From Oscillospiraceae bacterium (GTDB taxonomy: Bacteria; Bacillota; Clostridia; Oscillospirales; Acutalibacteraceae): a stretch of 64,000 bases of DNA. Shown piece after piece: positions 16,442 through 24,653 of this stretch. Under the pieces are notes generated by a model that ran no database searches, had not been told where the DNA came from, and was given only the letters and a program-made list of their open reading frames with translations. Made by a program: the position numbers and the translations under genes. How positions within the stretch are numbered: position 1 is the stretch's first letter; the number at the start of each line of letters is the position of its first letter. The stretch is taken from positions 62,001-126,000 of the forward strand of contig JAFLUM010000001.1 of assembly GCA_022508805.1 (NCBI GenBank), written 5' to 3'.

Positions 16442-17464
16442 TTAACAAATAGACGTTTTTTCAGCGATGTCCACCGTCGCTTTGGCGTTTAATGACATTT
16501 GGGCAACGTTGCCCTTTAAAAATTCATAATAGCCTTGAGCGCCAACCATTGCGGCATTATCCCCGCAAAGGGATAAATCGGGCAAATAAAGCTTCCAACC
16601 GTGTGTTTTTGCCTCGTTTTCCATTCTCGCACGGAGCACCGAATTTGCCGAAACCCCGCCTGCCAGTACAAGGGTGCTTTCGCCGTACTGTTCCATAGCC
16701 TTTACGGTGTTTTCAGTAAGAGAATTTACGACGGCGTTTATAAATGATGCACCCACGTCGGCAATATTCAGTTCTTCGCCCTTTTGCTGTGCGTTATGAA
16801 CGAGATTTATGACCGAGGTTTTAAGTCCCGAAAAGCTGAAATCAAGGGGACAGCCGTCCACTCTCGGACGGGGAAAAGCGTATTTTTTATTATCCCCGTT
16901 TTTCGATACTTTATCAAGATTTACTCCGCCTGGGTACGGCAGTCCAAGCGTTCGGGCGGCTTTGTCCATAGCCTCGCCGGCGGCGTCGTCACGGGTTCTG
17001 CCCACCACCTCAAAATCCGTATAATCGTTCACACGGCAAAGAAGCGTGTTACCGCCTGAAACGGTCAGGCACATAAAGGGCGGTTTAAGCTCTTTATGAG
17101 TTATGTAGTTTGCCGCTATGTGTGAGCGCAGATGATGCACGGGAATAAGCGGCTTGCCTGTCGCCAACGCAAGACCTTTGGCATAGCCTACCCCCACCAA
17201 TAATGCACCGATAAGACCGGGAGCATATGTCACTGCTATGGCATCAATATCAGCAAGCGTGCAGTCGGCATCTAAAAGAGCCTTTTCGGTGACGGCGGAG
17301 ATATTTTCGGTGTGCAGCCGTGAGGCTATCTCGGGAACAACCCCTCCGAATATTTTATGCTTTTCAATTTGAGTTGCTACAACGTTTGAAAGGACAGTGC
17401 GCCCGTCCTCCACAACGGCGGCGGCAGTTTCATCACAGGAGCTTTCGATTGCAAGAATTTTCAT
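16442..17464 (-). CDS. tsaD: tRNA N6-adenosine threonylcarbamoyltransferase TsaD
   Basis: A 340-residue Kae1/TsaD protein that transfers threonylcarbamoyl to A37 of ANN-decoding tRNAs. The family signature ILAIESSCDETAAAVV opens the protein, and the metal-binding histidines are in PVHHLRSHIAANY. TVSGGNTLL, GEAMDKAARTLGLPYPGG and LAGGVSANSVLR are further conserved blocks. It overlaps the preceding phosphatase-RimI fusion by 4 bases, and the whole set follows polA on one strand. In many Firmicutes rimI sits next to tsa genes, as here; tsaB and tsaE are not in the window. Confidence 0.96.
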   Translation of the reverse strand: MKILAIESSCDETAAAVVEDGRTVLSNVVATQIEKHKIFGGVVPEIASRLHTENISAVTEKALLDADCTLADIDAIAVTYAPGLIGALLVGVGYAKGLALATGKPLIPVHHLRSHIAANYITHKELKPPFMCLTVSGGNTLLCRVNDYTDFEVVGRTRDDAAGEAMDKAARTLGLPYPGGVNLDKVSKNGDNKKYAFPRPRVDGCPLDFSFSGLKTSVINLVHNAQQKGEELNIADVGASFINAVVNSLTENTVKAMEQYGESTLVLAGGVSANSVLRARMENEAKTHGWKLYLPDLSLCGDNAAMVGAQGYYEFLKGNVAQMSLNAKATVDIAEKTSIC

Positions 17465-18336
17465 AAAATGTTTTCCTTTAAATTTCTTGTATATATCAAT
17501 GCGTCCTCGCGGGGGGCGGAATAAAAGTTTTTGCGCTCCCCTGCTTTTTTAAAGCCGCATTTTTCATATAAGCTTATGGCCGCTTTGTTACTGCGGCGCA
17601 CCTCAAGGGTTACAAATTCGGCGTTTTCAAGCATACTTTCGGTAACAAGATATTTTATAAGCCTTTCGCCGAAGCCTTTTTTTCGGTGTTCCGCCTTGAC
17701 AGCGACATTTGTGATATACACCTCGCCGCTGATATTGTTCGCCCCGATATACCCGAGTAATTTTTCCCCGCTTTTCAGTGTGAAAAACCGCGCAGTTTCA
17801 TTCGTGAGCTCCTCACAGAGAGATTTTTCGCTCCACGGAGTGGAAAAGCACTCTGTTTCCAAAGCCGCGATATCCTTGATATCTTCCTCACCCATAGGAC
17901 GGATTATCGGAACGCCGATGATTTTTTCAAGTATCTGCGGAAAACTGCTTTCTATCTGTTTACAGCAGTCCTCGTATACCTCATCGCCCTGCATAAACGG
18001 GTCGGTCACGTTCAGTACAGTGAGCTGTTCCGCTCCGCAAAGGGGCACCAGCGCGGCGGCGTGTGAGTGTGACATACACACGAATAAATCTGTTGTCAAA
18101 ATATCCTCGGGATTTATCCGTCTGGCACGGTGAGAGGAAATATCAACGCCCCTCTTTTTTGCGGCCTTCACTGAGCCTTCGCTTACAGTGTCACCCGAAA
18201 AAGCGGCAATTCCGGCACTGGACACTTCAATATTAGTGATATTATTGTCAGAGAGATATTTTTTAAAAAGCCCCTCTGCCATAGGACTGCGGCAAGTGTT
18301 GCCGCTGCATACGAAAAGCATCTTTTTTGCTGTCAT
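17461..18336 (-). CDS. Fusion of LMW protein phosphatase (YwlE-like) and RimI acetyltransferase
   Basis: One 291-residue frame with two enzymes. Residues 1 to about 138 are a low-molecular-weight phosphatase with the P-loop VCSGNTCRSPMAEG (Cys10, Arg16) and the general-acid aspartate in TDPFMQG. The CxGNTCR form is closest to protein-arginine phosphatase YwlE, where the second position is Thr rather than Ser. From about residue 142 it is a GNAT acetyltransferase of the RimI type: acetyl-CoA loop VKAEHRKKGFGERL, then EVRRSNKAAISLYEKCGFKKAGERKNFY. RimI acetylates the N terminus of ribosomal protein S18. The gene overlaps polA upstream and tsaD downstream by 4 bases each. No frameshift or internal ribosome site is evident at the junction. 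Confidence 0.9.
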   Translation of the reverse strand: MTAKKMLFVCSGNTCRSPMAEGLFKKYLSDNNITNIEVSSAGIAAFSGDTVSEGSVKAAKKRGVDISSHRARRINPEDILTTDLFVCMSHSHAAALVPLCGAEQLTVLNVTDPFMQGDEVYEDCCKQIESSFPQILEKIIGVPIIRPMGEEDIKDIAALETECFSTPWSEKSLCEELTNETARFFTLKSGEKLLGYIGANNISGEVYITNVAVKAEHRKKGFGERLIKYLVTESMLENAEFVTLEVRRSNKAAISLYEKCGFKKAGERKNFYSAPREDALIYTRNLKENIL

Positions 18337-20915
18337 TGCTTTGCCTCATACCAAGTTTTTCCGGTGCTGACGTCTGCACGGAGTCTTACTTTCATTTGGC
18401 AGGCATTCTCCATTTCTTCCGAAAGGATTTTAGCCGCCTTAGAAAGCTCGTCCTCTGGAGCTTCAACAATAAGCTCGTCGTGTACCTGTAAAATAAGCCG
18501 CGACTGCATATTTTCCGCTTTAAGGCGCTTATAAACGCGCACCATAGCGATTTTTATTATGTCCGCGGCAGTACCCTGTATGGGCATATTACGGGCTACT
18601 CGCTCACCGAAGGCTCGGAGCATTCCGTTGGATGCGGTAAGCTCCGGCAGATAGCGGCGGCGTTCCCACAGTGTGCTGACATAGCCTTTCTCTTTCGCCT
18701 CTGCTACAACGGTTTCCATATACTTATCCACTCCGCTGTAATGGCGAAGATAGCCTTTTATATAGTCGTCTGCTTCCTTTCGGCTGACACCGATATCCTT
18801 TGCCAAAGAGAACGCACCGATACCGTAAACTATGCCGAAATTGACTGCTTTTGCACGGCTTCGCATAAGGGGAGTCACCATCTGCACGGGCATATTAAAC
18901 ACCTGCGATGCCGTGACCGTGTGGATATCCACCTCGTCGTTGAAGGCTTTTATCATTTCCGCATCATCTGCGATATGTGCCAACACTCGCAGTTCGATTT
19001 GGGAATAGTCGGCATCTGCAAGCATACAGCCGTCTTTTGCCGTAAAGAATTTACGCATTTCCTTACCGATTTCCTTGCGGACGGGGATATTCTGCAAATT
19101 CGGCTCAGTGGATGATATTCTGCCTGTTCGGGTTTCGGTCTGAATAAAGGATGAATGTATTCTGCCGTCGGCGCCGATAACCTTTAACAGTCCTTCACAG
19201 TAGGTGGAATAGAGCTTTGAAAGCGTTCTGAACCACAGGATTTTTTCGATAATAGGACTTTCGTTTTGCAGGCTTTCAAGCACATCCGCATTGGTTGAAT
19301 ACCCGCTTTTCGTCTTTTTTCGTGCGGGAAGTCCCATTTTTTCAAAGAGTATCACGCCAAGCTGCTTCGGTGAATTTATATTGAACTCCTCACCTGCCAG
19401 TTCATAAATCTCCGACTGAATAGTTGCCATTTCCGTACTGATTTTTTCGGAAAATTCTAAAATTCCCCCTCGGTTCACCATAAAGCCGTAATGCTCCATA
19501 GACGCGAGCACCTCTGACAGCGGTATTTCTATTTCATACAGCAGATATTCCTGAGAATTCGCCTCTATCTCGGTTTTAAGGCGCAGTGACAGCGAGCGCA
19601 TAACGGCGCAGTCAGCCGCAAGACTCGATTCCGATTTAACTGTCGGAACAGGCGCTTTATACTCCTCGCAAAGGCGAAGTGGCGCATATCCGCTGGCAGA
19701 CGGATTGAGTATATATCCTGCAAGGGAGGTGTCCATTACCACGTGTTTGATTTGGACGCCGTTTATAAATCCGAAACGGTACAAAAGCTTTGAATTGTCG
19801 GTATGTTTTGCGATATTTTCATCTTCAAAGACCGATTTCAAAAACTCAAAGTATCCCAAATGCAGCGGTTCAAGATAATAAACGGAGCCGCCGCAGAGAA
19901 AACAGAATATGGGATTTTCTAAATCCTTATAATCCGCCGTAAAATAGGCTTCATTCTCTTTTTTGATACATTCAAGCAAAGTATTTACGTCAAAATCGGA
20001 CACAAATTCCAACGCGACCGATTTTTCCTGCTGCGTCGCTGAGGTCGAGGCGGAAAAATTGAGCCTTTCAATGATTTTAAACATTTCAAGGTCGGCAAGC
20101 AGTCCCCTTGCACGTACCTCGTCGGCAGGAGCGGGAGCAAGCTCCGAGAGGGTAACCCCGATGGGTGCTTCCACTGAAATAGTGCCAAGCTCATAGCTCA
20201 AAAACGCCTTTTCCCTGTCATTTATAAGCTTGTTTTTTAAATTATCCTTGATATCGAGAGAATCAATATTGTCATAAATATACTGCACTGAACCGTATTT
20301 TTGTATAAGCTCGCCTGCAGTTTTGGGTCCTACGCCCGCAACGCCGGGAATATTATCCGAGCTGTCACCCTGCAAAGCCTTTATATCCTTCATCTGCTCG
20401 GGGGTAACGCCGTACTCCTCAAAAAGTCTGTCAGCAGTATAGACCTCGGTTTGAGTACGCCCCATTTTCGTGTGCGGCAAAAGCACGGTCACATTATTAC
20501 GGATAAGCTGAAAGGAGTCGCGGTCGCCCGTGGCTATAAAGCACTCGTCACTGTCTTGGCACATAGCGGCAACCGTTCCTAAAATATCGTCCGCCTCAAA
20601 GCCCTCGACCTCGGATATTTTATATCCCAATAAGGTCAGCAGTTCTTTGAGCACGGGAATCTGCTGTACAAGCTCGGGCGGCATACCCTTTCGCCCCGCT
20701 TTATATCCGTCGTACATTTTATGGCGAAATGTGGGCGCTTTTAAATCGAACGCCACTACCACGCCGTCGGGGGAAATATCCTCTATGAGCTTAAGAAATA
20801 TGCTCATAAAGCCGTAAATACCGTTGGTAAAACGTCCGTCCTTGGTGGTAAGCTGTTTTATGCCGTAAAAAGCTCGGTTTACTATGCTGTTGCCGTCAAC
20901 TGCCAAAATTTTCAT
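18333..20915 (-). CDS. polA: DNA polymerase I
   Basis: An 860-residue family A polymerase. Residues 1 to about 290 form the 5'-3' exonuclease (LAVDGNSIVNRAFYG, FEADDILGT, ATGDRDSFQL, GDSSDNIPGVAGVGPKTA). The middle keeps the 3'-5' exonuclease fold but lacks the acidic motif, so it should not proofread, as in Bacillus and Taq enzymes. The polymerase domain has DYSQIELRVLAH, RSRAKAVNFGIVYGIG and QVHDELIVE. It acts in DNA repair and Okazaki fragment processing. The start has AAGGAGAT 5-6 bases upstream. It lies only 20 bp from the foldback element at 20936-21213, so its promoter is probably beyond that element. Confidence 0.97.
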   Translation of the reverse strand: MKILAVDGNSIVNRAFYGIKQLTTKDGRFTNGIYGFMSIFLKLIEDISPDGVVVAFDLKAPTFRHKMYDGYKAGRKGMPPELVQQIPVLKELLTLLGYKISEVEGFEADDILGTVAAMCQDSDECFIATGDRDSFQLIRNNVTVLLPHTKMGRTQTEVYTADRLFEEYGVTPEQMKDIKALQGDSSDNIPGVAGVGPKTAGELIQKYGSVQYIYDNIDSLDIKDNLKNKLINDREKAFLSYELGTISVEAPIGVTLSELAPAPADEVRARGLLADLEMFKIIERLNFSASTSATQQEKSVALEFVSDFDVNTLLECIKKENEAYFTADYKDLENPIFCFLCGGSVYYLEPLHLGYFEFLKSVFEDENIAKHTDNSKLLYRFGFINGVQIKHVVMDTSLAGYILNPSASGYAPLRLCEEYKAPVPTVKSESSLAADCAVMRSLSLRLKTEIEANSQEYLLYEIEIPLSEVLASMEHYGFMVNRGGILEFSEKISTEMATIQSEIYELAGEEFNINSPKQLGVILFEKMGLPARKKTKSGYSTNADVLESLQNESPIIEKILWFRTLSKLYSTYCEGLLKVIGADGRIHSSFIQTETRTGRISSTEPNLQNIPVRKEIGKEMRKFFTAKDGCMLADADYSQIELRVLAHIADDAEMIKAFNDEVDIHTVTASQVFNMPVQMVTPLMRSRAKAVNFGIVYGIGAFSLAKDIGVSRKEADDYIKGYLRHYSGVDKYMETVVAEAKEKGYVSTLWERRRYLPELTASNGMLRAFGERVARNMPIQGTAADIIKIAMVRVYKRLKAENMQSRLILQVHDELIVEAPEDELSKAAKILSEEMENACQMKVRLRADVSTGKTWYEAKQ

Positions 20916-20935
20916 ATTAAATATCTCCTTATCTT

Positions 20936-21213
20936 AGGGTTGAGAGCGTCGAACCCGAACCGCCTGACAGCGGCTCTTTTTGACGCTTTTTGTCCTTTCT
21001 TTCTTTGATGGGCGTCAGCTCATCTGCATCAGAAAAAACAAAAATCGCCTAAAAATTTCTCGCAGTCAGGTGCTTTGCAGTTTTTGCGGAGAAGATTTTT
21101 GTCGAAACAAGGCAAACGCCGCAGGGAATACTTTCGTATTGTCAAGGCGTTTAACGCAGTATCGGCGGAAATATTCCCGCAAAAACCGACTCGGGTTCGA
21201 CTCTCTCAACCCT
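20936..21213. mobile_element. Foldback/MITE-like element with 23-24 bp inverted ends
   Basis: The ends are inverted repeats: 20936-20958 and 21191-21213 match at 22 of 23 positions (AGGGTTGAGAG at the outer edge). The T before and the A after extend the pairing to 24 bp. If the repeat is taken to start at GGGTTG, both sides are bordered by TA, the target duplication typical of IS630/Tc1-mariner-type elements. There is no transposase. Inside are a shorter foldback (TGACGC / GCGTCA) and one copy of the roughly 105-bp palindromic element (21081-21185). The element occupies most of the space between polA and the T-box. Confidence 0.55.
21081..21185. repeat. Palindromic intergenic element, copy A
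   Basis: Nested stems: outer TTTTTGCGG (21081-21089) with CCGCAAAAA (21177-21185); inner AAACGCC (21114-21120) with GGCGTTT (21146-21152); apex AATAC (21127-21131) with GTATT (21136-21140). It shares the AAGGC ... AACGCA frame and overall layout with copies B, C and D but has its own inner stem sequence. Confidence 0.7.
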
Positions 21214-21217
21214 ATTT

Positions 21218-21223
21218 ATTGTA
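21218..21223 (-). promoter_or_regulatory. Candidate extended -10 for polA
   Basis: On the minus strand TACAAT preceded by TG one base upstream (extended -10), with only a weak -35 (TGGTAA, 17 bp away). If used, the polA leader would contain the whole foldback element, about 300 nt. Confidence 0.35.
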
Positions 21224-21271
21224 TCACACTTTGCCTGTAATTACCACACCGAAAAAATTTTAATAAAACTG

Positions 21272-21300
21272 TTGACACGGTTTTGCCGATGTGCTAATAT
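21272..21300 (+). promoter_or_regulatory. Promoter of the T-box/trpXYZ operon
   Basis: TTGACA (21272-21277), a 17-bp spacer, then TAATAT (21295-21300). Transcription should begin near 21307, just before the T-box leader. Confidence 0.8.
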
Positions 21301-21306
21301 GGTGTA

Positions 21307-21583
21307 CAAATAAATACACGGCCTACAAACCTATGAGGAAGAGTAGTAGTTGTTACGATTCGTTTTCAGAGAGCCGCCGTCGGTGCAAGTGCGGTAACGA
21401 TAACATCAGCGAATGGACTTCTGAGGGCAATCCGAGCACGGTTTCGTGTTAGGTGCGACGGAGAGCAACCGTTACAGTGCTTAGCGTATGTCAGTACGCG
21501 GGTGAGTGCATATCTTTCGATATGAATTTGGGTGGTACCGCAGGCAATTTCCCTGTCCCATATTTTTGGGGCAGGTTTTTTTA
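21307..21583 (+). ncRNA. T-box riboswitch, tryptophan specific
   Basis: The leader has the T-box sequence GGGTGGTACCGC (about 21530-21541) and stem I elements with CAGAGAGCC and CGGTGCAAG. The likely specifier codon is TGG (21414-21416), directly after GAA in GAATGGACTTC, which reads tRNA-Trp. The terminator is CCTGTCCC (21552-21559) with GGGGCAGG (21568-21575) and a run of seven Ts. Uncharged tRNA-Trp would pair with TGG and the T-box, favour the antiterminator, and switch on the transporter genes when tryptophan is short. Confidence 0.93.
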
Positions 21584-21697
21584 TTTTCAAATAAAGTATT
21601 TCGGAGTTTTTATTATGTTTCTGCTTACAAAACGATGGCGTAACTTTCAGCAGCCCGTTAAAATAATATAAAATATAATCTGAAAGGACAGTTTACC

Positions 21698-22789
21698 ATG
21701 AAAAAATATATCGCAATCATTCTCGCATTAGTATTAGTAACCACCTGTTTCGCGGCCTGCGGAAAAACCGAAAAAACGGAAAATCAAATTTTGATAGGTC
21801 TTCTTTATGACGTCGGTCAGGATTCATCCGCAACTCCCATAGCCGAAGCAAAAGAATTCTTAGACAGCAAGGGTATCGCTTACAAAGAATACACAGGAAG
21901 AACGGTCGACGAAATAAGCCTTGCAGTTGACTCTGCTATTGCAGACAAGGTTTCGGCTATATTCACTCCCACGGACAACTCCATTATGACTGCTGAGCTT
22001 TCAATTTACGAAAAACTGGCAAAGGCAGGCATTCCCCATTTTACGGGAGCTGACTCCTTCGCACTGAACGGTGCATTCCTCGGCTACGGCGTTGACTATG
22101 CAAACCTCGGTGTTGAGACGGCAAATATGGTTGCCGACGTTTTAATTGACGGCAAAAACCCCGCCACCCTCTCCGTTAAAACCTTTGATAACGGCACTGC
22201 TACTATCAATACGGAAATCTGTGCAGAGCTTGGTTATGACTTTGAAAAAGTATCGGAAAAATTTGCTCCCTTCTGCCAAAAAATCAACGAGATCACAACA
22301 GGTGACGCTTTTGTAGATGCCAGCTCATCAAATCCCGCATCTAAGCTTGAATCCGGCACATTAGGTGCCCAAAATGCTGAAAAGACCTTCACTGTCGGCA
22401 TTTGCAACTATGTTGACGACGCATCTCTTAACCAGATAGTAAGCAACATCAAGGTTCAGCTTGATAATATCGGCAAAGAAAAGAATGTAGCCTTTGCCAT
22501 AAAATATGACAACTGTAATGCTGACTCCAACGTAATGAGCCAAATCATAGCAGGCTTTAACGCTGACAAAGTCGACCTTATGGTAGGTGTTGCAACTCCC
22601 GTTGCCATGGCTATGCAGTCGGCTACAGAAGAAAACGGAATCCCCGTTATCTTCTCAGCGGTTTCAGATCCAATAAATGCACAGCTTGTTTCTTCACTTG
22701 AAGCACCCGGCAAAAATATTACAGGCACATCGGACTACCTTGACACAAAAGCTATTTTTAACCTTATTCTTGCAACAGTTGAAGAATAA
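21698..22789 (+). CDS. trpX: Tryptophan ABC transporter substrate-binding lipoprotein (TrpX type)
   Basis: A 363-residue exported protein with a lipoprotein signal (LVTTCFAAC, acylated Cys21), then a two-lobed ABC_sub_bind/periplasmic-binding fold (ILIGLLYDVGQDSSATPIAEAKEFLDS; later KNITGTSDYLDTKAIF). This family binds tryptophan in Streptococcus (TrpX), and the gene is under a T-box reading the Trp codon, so tryptophan is the likely ligand. The repeat of the lobe-type sequence (FTVGICNYVDDASLNQIVSNIKVQLD) is normal for the family. The ribosome site is AAAGGA. A hairpin follows the gene. Confidence 0.88.
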   Translation: MKKYIAIILALVLVTTCFAACGKTEKTENQILIGLLYDVGQDSSATPIAEAKEFLDSKGIAYKEYTGRTVDEISLAVDSAIADKVSAIFTPTDNSIMTAELSIYEKLAKAGIPHFTGADSFALNGAFLGYGVDYANLGVETANMVADVLIDGKNPATLSVKTFDNGTATINTEICAELGYDFEKVSEKFAPFCQKINEITTGDAFVDASSSNPASKLESGTLGAQNAEKTFTVGICNYVDDASLNQIVSNIKVQLDNIGKEKNVAFAIKYDNCNADSNVMSQIIAGFNADKVDLMVGVATPVAMAMQSATEENGIPVIFSAVSDPINAQLVSSLEAPGKNITGTSDYLDTKAIFNLILATVEE

Positions 22790-22807
22790 TAGATATTGAT
22801 ATAATAC

Positions 22808-22842
22808 ACAGACAGATAACCTAAAAGCGGTTATCTGTCTGT
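22808..22842 (+). terminator. Intercistronic hairpin between trpX and trpY
   Basis: A perfect 14-bp stem (ACAGACAGATAACC / GGTTATCTGTCTGT) with a 7-base loop, followed only by CTTT. It is more likely a leaky terminator or 3'-end stabiliser than a full stop, giving more binding protein than permease. Confidence 0.65.
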
Positions 22843-22860
22843 CTTTAGAGAAGTGATCAT

Positions 22861-23793
22861 ATGGATTTAACCACAATTTTGGGCTTAGGTGAAAATGCGT
22901 TACAGTTAGGACTTATAAGCTCCCTTACCGTATTGGCTTTATTTTTAAGTTATTCCATGCTCAACGTCTGCGACCTTTCGACCGACGGCTGTTTCACTCT
23001 GGGAGCCACGGTGGGCGCAATCGTTGCCATTTCGGGGCACCCCCTGCTCTCGATCCCTGCGGCAATGGCAGCGGGCGTACTCTCAGGATTTTTCACCGCT
23101 TTTTTGCAGACAAAAATGGGAATCAACAGTCTTCTTGCGGGAATTATCGTGAATACGGGGCTTTACTCTGTCAATATTGCGGTAATGGGCAACTCGTCCT
23201 TACTTAATATGAACAAGACAAAAACTGTTTTTACAATGCTCAAGGATGCTCTTGAAGGTACACCGTTTGCAAAAAAAAGCATACTCATTGTTTCCCTGGC
23301 GGCGGTTATACTTGTTGTTATATTTATGTCACTTTTCTTGAGAACAAAGCTGGGTCTTGCCATAAGGGCAACGGGAAACAATCCCGATATGGTTCGTTCC
23401 TCCTCAATAAACCCTGTTTTTACGACCATTGTGGGACTTTGCATTTCTAACTCCTTCACCGCTCTTTCGGGCTGTCTGCTTGCGCAGTCGCAAAAGTCGG
23501 TCAACATTGACATAGGCACAGGTATGGTCACCATTGCGCTGGCATCATTGCTTATAGGCGGAATATTCCTCGGTAAAGGTAAAATCCCTCTCAGAGCAAT
23601 CGGCGTAGTCCTCGGCTCAATTATATTCAGAATTATTTACACGGTAGCTCTTCGCCTTGATATGCCTGCTTATATGCTTAAGCTTGTTTCCTCAATTATC
23701 GTTATCATTGCGATTTCTGCACCTTACCTTAAATCAAGGATTCCCGAATTAAAGCGGAAAATGCTGTTAAAACGCGGAAGGGAGGCTCTGTAA
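22861..23793 (+). CDS. trpY: Tryptophan ABC transporter permease (TrpY type)
   Basis: A 310-residue very hydrophobic protein of the LivH/BPD_transp_2-like permease family, with about eight membrane segments. It has the cytoplasmic loop LRTKLGLAIRATGNNPDMVRSSSINP, the coupling region that contacts the ATPase in this family. It is the membrane channel for the TrpX-delivered substrate. The start follows a weak AGAAGTGA ribosome site after the intercistronic hairpin. Its last base is the first base of the ATG of the next gene, so translation is coupled. Confidence 0.88.
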   Translation: MDLTTILGLGENALQLGLISSLTVLALFLSYSMLNVCDLSTDGCFTLGATVGAIVAISGHPLLSIPAAMAAGVLSGFFTAFLQTKMGINSLLAGIIVNTGLYSVNIAVMGNSSLLNMNKTKTVFTMLKDALEGTPFAKKSILIVSLAAVILVVIFMSLFLRTKLGLAIRATGNNPDMVRSSSINPVFTTIVGLCISNSFTALSGCLLAQSQKSVNIDIGTGMVTIALASLLIGGIFLGKGKIPLRAIGVVLGSIIFRIIYTVALRLDMPAYMLKLVSSIIVIIAISAPYLKSRIPELKRKMLLKRGREAL

Positions 23794-24581
23794 TGCTATA
23801 TTTATCACACGTTTCAAAGACATTTAATCCGGGAACGGTAAATGCCAAAACCGCTCTTTGCGATTTGTCCTTCCACGCATCTAAGGGTGATTTTGTTACG
23901 ATAATCGGCGCTAACGGAGCCGGAAAATCAACGCTGTTCAATGCCATATCAGGCAGTTTTATGACTGACAGCGGGCGAATTTCCCTTGACGGCGAGGATA
24001 TTACCCTTATGCCTGAATTTAAGAGAGCAAGAAAAATAGGCAGACTTTTTCAAGACCCTATGCTCGGCAGTGCTCCGGGAATGAGCATTGAAGAAAATCT
24101 TGCCCTTGCGGCAGGTCACGGCGGGTGGCTGAGCAGCATTTCAAAGAAAGACAGAGACAAATTCCGTGAGCGTCTTTCGCTTCTTGAAATGGGTCTTGAA
24201 GACAGAATGAAGCAGCCTGTGGGGCTCCTTTCGGGCGGTCAAAGGCAAGCACTCACCTTAATGATGGCAACGTTTAATCCGCCTAAAATTTTACTGCTTG
24301 ACGAGCATACGGCGGCTCTCGACCCCGGAACTGCCGAAAAGGTATTAAGCCTTACACGGCAAATTGTCGACGAAAACAAGCTCACCTGCCTTATGATCAC
24401 TCACAATATGCAGTCGGCTCTTGACCTTGGCAACAGAACGATTATGATGAACAACGGAAAAATCGTTTATGATGTTTCGGGCGATGAAAGAAGTAAGCTT
24501 ACAGTCAACGATTTGCTTATTAAATTTAAAGAATCTGTCGGTAAAGAGCTTGACAACGACAGAATGCTGCTTTCGGAATAA
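23793..24581 (+). CDS. trpZ: Tryptophan ABC transporter ATP-binding protein (TrpZ type)
   Basis: A 262-residue ABC ATPase with Walker A GANGAGKST, Q-loop LFQDPM, signature LLSGGQRQAL, Walker B ILLLDEHTAALDP and H-loop MITHNM. LDEH rather than LDEP at the Walker B end is usual for this subfamily. It powers uptake through the TrpY permease. It overlaps trpY and is followed by a strong terminator at 24606-24639. Confidence 0.9.
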   Translation: MLYLSHVSKTFNPGTVNAKTALCDLSFHASKGDFVTIIGANGAGKSTLFNAISGSFMTDSGRISLDGEDITLMPEFKRARKIGRLFQDPMLGSAPGMSIEENLALAAGHGGWLSSISKKDRDKFRERLSLLEMGLEDRMKQPVGLLSGGQRQALTLMMATFNPPKILLLDEHTAALDPGTAEKVLSLTRQIVDENKLTCLMITHNMQSALDLGNRTIMMNNGKIVYDVSGDERSKLTVNDLLIKFKESVGKELDNDRMLLSE

Positions 24582-24605
24582 AGTAATTATAAAAAAAGAT
24601 AAAGC

Positions 24606-24639
24606 TTCACGGGGCACATAAGACCATGTGCCCCGTGAA
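24606..24639. terminator. Bidirectional terminator between trpZ and nadE
   Basis: A perfect 14-bp stem (TTCACGGGGCACAT / ATGTGCCCCGTGAA) with a 6-base loop. Downstream on the minus strand is a T-rich run (CTTTATCTTTTTTT); on the plus strand ATATTGTG. It serves two convergent genes. Confidence 0.9.
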
Positions 24640-24653
24640 ATATTGTGTTATTC

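Noticed and set aside
18333-20915. Loss of the 3'-5' exonuclease motif in PolA as a novelty
   Set aside because: Many Gram-positive and thermophile DNA polymerases I have a non-functional proofreading domain.
21191-21213. tRNA-like T-arm (GGGTTCGACTC)
   Set aside because: The stem needed on both sides of the loop is missing and no acceptor, D or anticodon arm is upstream; it is one inverted end of the foldback element.
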